Assembly: GCF_019145495.1 (NCBI RefSeq)
Contig: NZ_JAHSTU010000008.1
Coordinates: 1 to 64,000, forward strand
Reading direction: 5' to 3'
From: Pseudomonas azerbaijanoccidentalis
GTDB taxonomy: Bacteria; Pseudomonadota; Gammaproteobacteria; Pseudomonadales; Pseudomonadaceae
DNA: 64,000 bases
The notes under the pieces are model-generated. The model searched no databases and was not told the origin of the DNA. It worked only from the letters and a program-made list of their open reading frames with translations. The translations under genes were made by a program, and so were the position numbers. Position 1 is the stretch's first letter. Every line of letters starts with the position of its first letter. Positions 58,597 to 64,000 of the stretch are shown here, in pieces.

Positions 58597-58801
58597 AGCT
58601 CATCCTTAGTTTGAACATTCCTCGGCCAGCGAGAAGGTGTTGATAGTCGCTGCCGTAAGGCATTGCGTGCGGCGGCGAAGGGTCGTCGCGCGCGATTGTT
58701 TCGTGCATGCCCCGGAAAGCCCCGCAGGGTGGCTGACCTTCAGCATTCCGGCAAGCATAGCGCTCACCCGGAATCATTCGAAAATTGTTGCCAAGTATCT
58801 T

Positions 58802-59812
58802 TTACAGCAGGTCTTTTATCAACAATTCGGCCAGCTGCACAGCATTGAGCGCGGCCCCTTTGCGTACGTTATCTGACGTCAACCACAAATTAAGTTCCGA
58901 CAGGTCGTCGATACCGTGGCGAACCCGACCAACGTAGACCACATCCTGCCCTACCGCATCGCCGACCGGGGTCGGGTAATCGCCGGCCTCGACCAGTTCG
59001 ATGCCGGGTGCATCTTCCAGTGCGGCGTTGACTTTGACCAGGTCGATCTCGCTGGCGGACTGAAGGGTCACGCTATAGCTATCGCCAAAAAACACCGGGG
59101 CTTGAATGCAAGTGACAGAAATTTTCAATGAAGGCAGTGCCACCACCTGACGCAGCTCGCGCACCAGGCGCTTTTCCAGCAGCGTATGGCCCTGCTCGTC
59201 CGGCTTGCCGACTTGTGCCAACAAATTGAAGGCCATCTGCCGATCGAAGAATTTCGGTTCCAGCGGGCGTACGTTGAGCAGCTCGGCGGTCTGCCGCGCC
59301 AGTTCGCTGACAGCCTCGCGGCCCTGAGCCGACACCGCCAGGCTGGCGGTCAGGTTGACGCGTTGCAAATCGAGCAAACCCAGTAACGGTGCGAGCACTA
59401 CCGCCAGGGTGGTGGCCGACGGGCTCGGGCTGCTGACCTGGAACGGTTTTTTCAGACCGGCCAGCACTTGGGCGTTGGCTTCCGGCACCACTTGCGGCGC
59501 CTGATCGGCCGACAAGGCGCCGGACAGGTCGATCACCGAGCAACCAGCGGCGGTGGCACGGGAAGCAAAACTCAGGGTCACGGCCGGCCCCGCCGCAAAA
59601 AACACCAACTGCACTTTGCCGAAGTCGAACTCATCGACTTCGCGCACGCGCACGTTCTTGCCACGAAACGGCACCGAACTGCCGGCGGATTCGCTACTGG
59701 CCAACAGATGCAGATTGCCGATCGGGAAATCACGCTCCTCCAGAATCTGCACCAGCGTTTCGCCGACAGTACCGGTGGCGCCGATCACGGCAATATCAAT
59801 GGACTGGCTCAT
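58802..59812 (-). CDS. aspartate-semialdehyde dehydrogenase paralogue lacking the catalytic Cys
   Basis: This is 336 residues with the ASD fold: IAVIGATGTVGETLVQILEE (NADP-binding), FGKVQLVFFAAG, and a dimerisation domain. Where true ASDs have N-x-N-C-T/S (G-N-C135 in the neighbouring asd), this protein reads VSSPSPSATTLAVVL at 126-140, without any cysteine. It is of the Usg type known next to truA/fimV in gammaproteobacteria. It is presumably inactive as a dehydrogenase; role unknown. A REP pair and a terminator separate it from asd, so it is not in the same transcript. Confidence 0.9.
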   Translation of the reverse strand: MSQSIDIAVIGATGTVGETLVQILEERDFPIGNLHLLASSESAGSSVPFRGKNVRVREVDEFDFGKVQLVFFAAGPAVTLSFASRATAAGCSVIDLSGALSADQAPQVVPEANAQVLAGLKKPFQVSSPSPSATTLAVVLAPLLGLLDLQRVNLTASLAVSAQGREAVSELARQTAELLNVRPLEPKFFDRQMAFNLLAQVGKPDEQGHTLLEKRLVRELRQVVALPSLKISVTCIQAPVFFGDSYSVTLQSASEIDLVKVNAALEDAPGIELVEAGDYPTPVGDAVGQDVVYVGRVRHGIDDLSELNLWLTSDNVRKGAALNAVQLAELLIKDLL

Positions 59813-59882
59813 GGGTTTTCCTCTGGCGAAACGGGGGGGAGCGGCACTTTACCGGGTGGGTAGCTGTTCGGCAATTTAGAGC

Positions 59883-59958
59883 AAAAGGTCGCAGCCTTCG
59901 GCAGCTCCTACAAAGGAATGCGGACACCTGTAGGAGCTGCCGAAGGCTGCGATCTGTT
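59883..59958. repeat. REP inverted pair, family A copy 3
   Basis: The left arm AAAAGGTCGCAGCCTTCGGC and right arm are reverse complements apart from isolated changes, with about 15 bases between. It is the same unit as at 30080 and 55737. It lies between asd and its paralogue. Confidence 0.92.
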
Positions 59959-59970
59959 AACGGCCAATAA

Positions 59971-60001
59971 AAAAACCCGCACCTCTTTCAAGGCACGGGT
60001 T
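59971..60001 (-). terminator. terminator of asd
   Basis: AACCCG/CGGGTT with an inner CCT/AGG form a stem with a short internal loop; the minus strand continues TTTTTTT. It lies 20 bases past the asd stop. Confidence 0.88.
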
Positions 60002-60020
60002 CTTTCATTGCATCAATCGA

Positions 60021-61133
60021 TCAACGCTCGAGCAGGATCCGCAGCATGCGACGCAGCGGTTCGGCCGCGCCCCACAGCAGTTGGTCGCCGACGGTGAACG
60101 CGCCGACGAACTGCGAGCCCATGTTCAGCTTGCGCAGACGGCCAACCGGAATGTTCAGGGTGCCGGTGACCTTGTTCGGGCTCAGCTCCTGAATGCTGGT
60201 TTCGCGGCTGTTCGGCACCAGTTTGACCCAAGGGTTGTGCTGGCTGATCAGCCCTTCGATATCGGCGATCGGCACGTCTTTGTTCAGTTTGATGGTCAGC
60301 GCCTGGCTGTGGCAACGCATGGCGCCGATGCGCACGCAAATGCCATCCACCGGGATCGGGCTCTTGAAGCGACCGAGGATCTTGTTGGTCTCGGCCTGGG
60401 CCTTCCACTCTTCACGGCTCTGACCGTTCGGCAGTTCCTTGTCGATCCACGGGATCAGGCTGCCGGCCAGCGGTACGCCGAAGTTTTCGGTCGGGTACGC
60501 GTCGCTGCGCATGGCTTCAGCCACACGACGGTCGATGTCGAGGATCGCACTGGCCGGGTCGGCCAGTTGATCGGCGACAGCGGCGTGGGTCGCGCCCATT
60601 TGCTTGATCAGTTCACGCATGTTCTGCGCGCCGGCACCGGAGGCCGCCTGATAAGTCATGGCGCTCATCCACTCCACCAGACCGGCTTCGAACAGACCGC
60701 CCAGCCCCATCAGCATCAGGCTGACGGTGCAGTTGCCACCGATGTAGTTCTTGGTGCCCGCGTCCAGTTGCTGGTCGATGACCTTTCGGTTGACCGGGTC
60801 CAGAACGATGACCGCGTCATCCTGCATGCGCAGGCTGGAAGCGGCGTCGATCCAGTAACCCTGCCAACCGGCTTCACGCAGTTTCGGGAAGACTTCGCTG
60901 GTGTAGTCGCCACCCTGGCAGGTCAGAATCACGTCGAGGGTTTTCAGCTCTTCAATGCTGTAAGCGTCCTTGAGCGGAGCAATGTCCTTGCCCACGGACG
61001 GGCCTTGGCCACCGACATTGGAAGTGGTGAAAAACACCGGCTCGATAAGATCGAAATCCTGCTCTTCCAGCATCCGCTGCATGAGCACGGAACCGACCAT
61101 ACCGCGCCAACCGATCAGACCTACACGTTTCAT
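60021..61133 (-). CDS. asd: aspartate-semialdehyde dehydrogenase
   Basis: This is 370 residues, the Gram-negative long form. It starts MKRVGLIGWRGMVGSVLMQR, then FFTTSNVGG, with the nucleophile Cys135 in YIGGNCTVSLMLMGL and the downstream RIGAMRCHSQALTIKL motif with the acid-base His. It reduces aspartyl phosphate to the semialdehyde at the branch to lysine/cell wall, threonine and methionine. It lies 68 bases after leuB in the conserved leu-asd cluster. Confidence 0.98.
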   Translation of the reverse strand: MKRVGLIGWRGMVGSVLMQRMLEEQDFDLIEPVFFTTSNVGGQGPSVGKDIAPLKDAYSIEELKTLDVILTCQGGDYTSEVFPKLREAGWQGYWIDAASSLRMQDDAVIVLDPVNRKVIDQQLDAGTKNYIGGNCTVSLMLMGLGGLFEAGLVEWMSAMTYQAASGAGAQNMRELIKQMGATHAAVADQLADPASAILDIDRRVAEAMRSDAYPTENFGVPLAGSLIPWIDKELPNGQSREEWKAQAETNKILGRFKSPIPVDGICVRIGAMRCHSQALTIKLNKDVPIADIEGLISQHNPWVKLVPNSRETSIQELSPNKVTGTLNIPVGRLRKLNMGSQFVGAFTVGDQLLWGAAEPLRRMLRILLER

Positions 61134-61201
61134 CGCAACTACACCTTCTTGAAATGTGGGCCGCTGCTTTCGGGGGTGAAATGGGCAGCGGGCCCGAGAG
61201 A

Positions 61202-62284
<1,083 letters not shown>

Positions 62285-62335
62285 GCTTTCCTCATGTCAT
62301 CAGTCGGTGCGTCCATGGACGCACCCGGAAAAATT

Positions 62336-63103
62336 CTATCGTTCAGCCATCAGCACCAGTACATCGGTACTGAACGAACCATCGGCTTCAATCTCAAAAT
62401 ATTCGCGTACTTCATTGCCCATCGACTGCTGCAACTCGCGGATCGCGGCGCGCATCACTGGCGGTGTGCGCATGCGTTCGACCCAGCTGTTGTACTCCAG
62501 GCGCAGGCGCTGGCGGCTGGTGCTACGAGTATGCAGCCCCGCCTCGCTGACCTGACGCAACCACTCGCCGGCGGAATAATCGCGCACATGGCTGGTGTCG
62601 CGCAGTACTTCGACGCTTTGCAGGTAAGTGTCGAACAACGGGCTACCCGGTGACAACACATCGATGAACGCCGCCACGCCGCCCGGCTTCAGCACCCGAC
62701 GCACTTCGCGCAGGGCCAGGCCGAGATCGCTCCAGTGATGCGCCGAATAACGGCTGAAAACGAAGTCGAACTCGCCATCGGCAAATGGCAGACGCTCAGC
62801 GGCGCCGTTGACCGTGGACACGTTGCTCAAACCACGATCGACGGCAGCGGCAGCCACCACGTCGAGCATTTGCTGCGACAGGTCGTAGGCCACCACTTCT
62901 TTCACCAACGAGGCAACGTGAAAACTCACGTGTCCGGCGCCGCAGCCCAGGTCCAGAACCCGCGCAGTGCCCTGCCCCGCCAACTCGGCCTGTAGCAGCG
63001 CGAACTCAGTGCCTTGAGCGTGGACAGCGCTGCTCAGGTAGGCCGCGGCCTGTTCACCGAATTGCTTCTGGACTACCTGGGTGTGCTGAGCGGTGCTGGT
63101 CAT
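62336..63103 (-). CDS. class I SAM-dependent methyltransferase
   Basis: This is 255 residues. Motif I is ARVLDLGCGAGHVSFHVASL (47-66), the acidic residue ending strand 2 lies in EVVAYDLSQQM, motif II is PFADGEFDFVFSRYSAHHW and motif III VLKPGGVAAFIDV. The C-terminal third carries the substrate site. It belongs to the UbiE/Coq5-like group, but the substrate is not known; residues typical of ubiquinone methylation are not obvious to me. The insertion between leuD and leuB is conserved in pseudomonads. The start follows AGGAAGTCCCC. Confidence 0.93.
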   Translation of the reverse strand: MTSTAQHTQVVQKQFGEQAAAYLSSAVHAQGTEFALLQAELAGQGTARVLDLGCGAGHVSFHVASLVKEVVAYDLSQQMLDVVAAAAVDRGLSNVSTVNGAAERLPFADGEFDFVFSRYSAHHWSDLGLALREVRRVLKPGGVAAFIDVLSPGSPLFDTYLQSVEVLRDTSHVRDYSAGEWLRQVSEAGLHTRSTSRQRLRLEYNSWVERMRTPPVMRAAIRELQQSMGNEVREYFEIEADGSFSTDVLVLMAER

Positions 63104-63149
63104 GGGGACTTCCTTTTTAGGGTGAGTCTTGGGGTGTCTCTACTGCCGC

Positions 63150-63225
63150 CATCGCTAGCAGGCTAGCTCCCACATTGGATCTATGGCGTACACAAATCCC
63201 TGTGGGAGCTAGCCTGCTAGCGATG
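63150..63225. repeat. perfect inverted repeat, REP-like family C
   Basis: Arms at 63150-63174 and 63201-63225 are perfect 25-base reverse complements (outer ends CATCGCTAGCAGG and CCTGCTAGCGATG) around a 26-base centre. It is a third, sequence-unrelated class of extragenic palindrome in this window, located between leuD and the methyltransferase gene. Confidence 0.93.
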
Positions 63226-63258
63226 AGGCCGGAGTGGCCTACATCAATCTCGGATCAA

Positions 63259-63903
63259 TCAAGCGTCGCGAAACAACCAAGGCTGGCTCGCACGGTGCCT
63301 GGCTTCAAACGTCGCAATCGCATCGCCGTCCTGCAAGGTCAGGCCGATATCGTCCAGGCCGTTGAGCAGGCAGTGTTTGCGGAACGCGTCGATTTCAAAG
63401 TTGTAAACCTTGCCGTCCGGACGGGTCACGGTCTGGGTTTGCAGATCGATCTGCAACTGGTAACCCGGATCAGCTTCGACTTGCTTGAACAACTCATCGA
63501 CTTCGGCATCGCTCAAGATGATCGGCAGCAGGCCGTTCTTGAAGCTGTTGTTGAAGAAGATGTCGGCGTAGCTCGGCGCGATGATGCTGCGGAAACCGTA
63601 CTCTTCCAGCGCCCACGGCGCGTGTTCACGGCTGGAACCGCAACCGAAGTTCTCGCGAGCCAGCAACACGCTGGCGCCTTGATAGCGCTCGGCGTTGAGC
63701 ACGAAGTCCTTGTTCAACGGACGCTTGGAGTTGTCCTGGTACGGCTGCCCCACATCGAGGTAGCGCCACTCATCGAACAGGTTTGGGCCGAAGCCGGTGC
63801 GCTTGATCGACTTCAAGAACTGCTTCGGGATGATCTGGTCGGTGTCGACGTTGGCACGATCCAAAGGCGCGACAAGTCCAGTATGTTGGGTAAATGCTCT
63901 CAT
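63259..63903 (-). CDS. leuD: 3-isopropylmalate dehydratase small subunit
   Basis: This is 214 residues, the swivel domain of an aconitase-type enzyme. It has MRAFTQHTGLVAPLDRANVD and TDQIIPKQFLKSI at the N terminus and the conserved ENFGCGSSREHAPWALEEYG. With LeuC it isomerises 2- to 3-isopropylmalate. Its ATG is two bases after the leuC stop, so the two subunits are made together. Confidence 0.98.
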   Translation of the reverse strand: MRAFTQHTGLVAPLDRANVDTDQIIPKQFLKSIKRTGFGPNLFDEWRYLDVGQPYQDNSKRPLNKDFVLNAERYQGASVLLARENFGCGSSREHAPWALEEYGFRSIIAPSYADIFFNNSFKNGLLPIILSDAEVDELFKQVEADPGYQLQIDLQTQTVTRPDGKVYNFEIDAFRKHCLLNGLDDIGLTLQDGDAIATFEARHRASQPWLFRDA

Positions 63904-63905
63904 GC

Positions 63906-64000
63906 TTACTGCGCTCCCTGGATCAATTCACGGACGTCGACGAAACGACCGTTCACAGCGGCGGCGGCGGCCATGGCCGGGCTGACGAGGTGGGTACGAC
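63906..64000 (-). CDS. leuC: 3-isopropylmalate dehydratase large subunit, C-terminal end only
   Basis: This is the last 31 codons before the TAA at 63906-63908: RTHLVSPAMAAAAAVNGRF followed by VDVRELIQGAQ. The string matches the conserved C terminus of LeuC (THLVSPAMAAAAA). The rest of the gene lies beyond the right edge. It binds the 4Fe-4S cluster in its missing part and pairs with LeuD. Confidence 0.93.
   Translation of the reverse strand, partial: RTHLVSPAMAAAAAVNGRFVDVRELIQGAQ

Overview
The window looks like a Pseudomonas chromosome, most likely of the fluorescens group. The evidence is the gene order thrS-infC-rpmI-rplT-pheS-pheT-ihfA-merR-tRNA-Pro, the order leuC-leuD-methyltransferase-leuB-asd-usg-fimV-truA-trpF-accD-folC-dedD-cvpA-purF-metZ, an RsmE-type CsrA protein, a DUF1654 gene, and several classes of REP-like inverted repeats between genes. 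Most genes are GC-rich with strong third-position GC bias.

Layout. (1) Bases 1-5310: the right end of an integrated element, visibly more AT-rich than the rest, with small unrecognised genes, a YafO-like toxin and possible partner, one decayed small gene, an excisionase-like gene and a tyrosine integrase. It abuts the 3' end of tRNA-Pro(GGG), its probable attachment site; the other end lies outside the window. (2) 5393-12849: tRNA-Pro and the leftward translation operon, with infC starting at a rare AUU codon. (3) 13223-15256: a periplasmic protein, a cold-shock protein, an I78-type inhibitor lipoprotein and two small hypotheticals. (4) 15262-22399: a complete ribose operon, rbsB-A-C-R-K-D plus a nucleoside hydrolase, with a promoter and a LacI-family operator. 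(5) 22429-28603: a coiled-coil protein, periplasmic asparaginase, a LexA-box-controlled DUF1654-endA pair, a SPOR lipoprotein, rsmE, a membrane protein, a structured 518-base gene-poor stretch and tRNA-Val(GAC). (6) 28787-35737: puuB, then a periplasmic molybdenum hydroxylase set (large subunit, 2Fe-2S subunit, triheme cytochrome c, XdhC). (7) 35913-41760: a LysR regulator divergent from an L-rhamnonate operon (transporter, dehydratase, aldolase, aldehyde dehydrogenase). (8) 41941-45930: a Fur-box-preceded ECF sigma/FecR/TonB-receptor surface-signalling set. (9) 46128-46504: tRNA-Asp, tRNA-Asp, tRNA-Val(TAC). (10) 46634-64000: core biosynthesis, all leftward (SDR, metZ, purF, cvpA, dedD, folC, accD, trpF, truA, fimV, a catalytic-cysteine-less Asd paralogue, asd, leuB, a methyltransferase, leuD and the end of leuC).

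Functional logic. Regions 2 and 10 are housekeeping. Regions 4, 6, 7 and 8 are accessory nutrient modules: ribose, polyamine and aromatic or aldehyde oxidation, rhamnonate, and siderophore iron. Several carry a readable control site: the RbsR palindrome, the LysR T-N11-A dyad and the Fur box. The most unusual signals are the LexA box in front of DUF1654-endA, two interleaved perfect inverted repeats at 27489-27534 that could form a pseudoknot or switch, the toxin-like pair in the element, and the Asd paralogue without its cysteine. No CRISPR array, rRNA or intact insertion sequence was seen.
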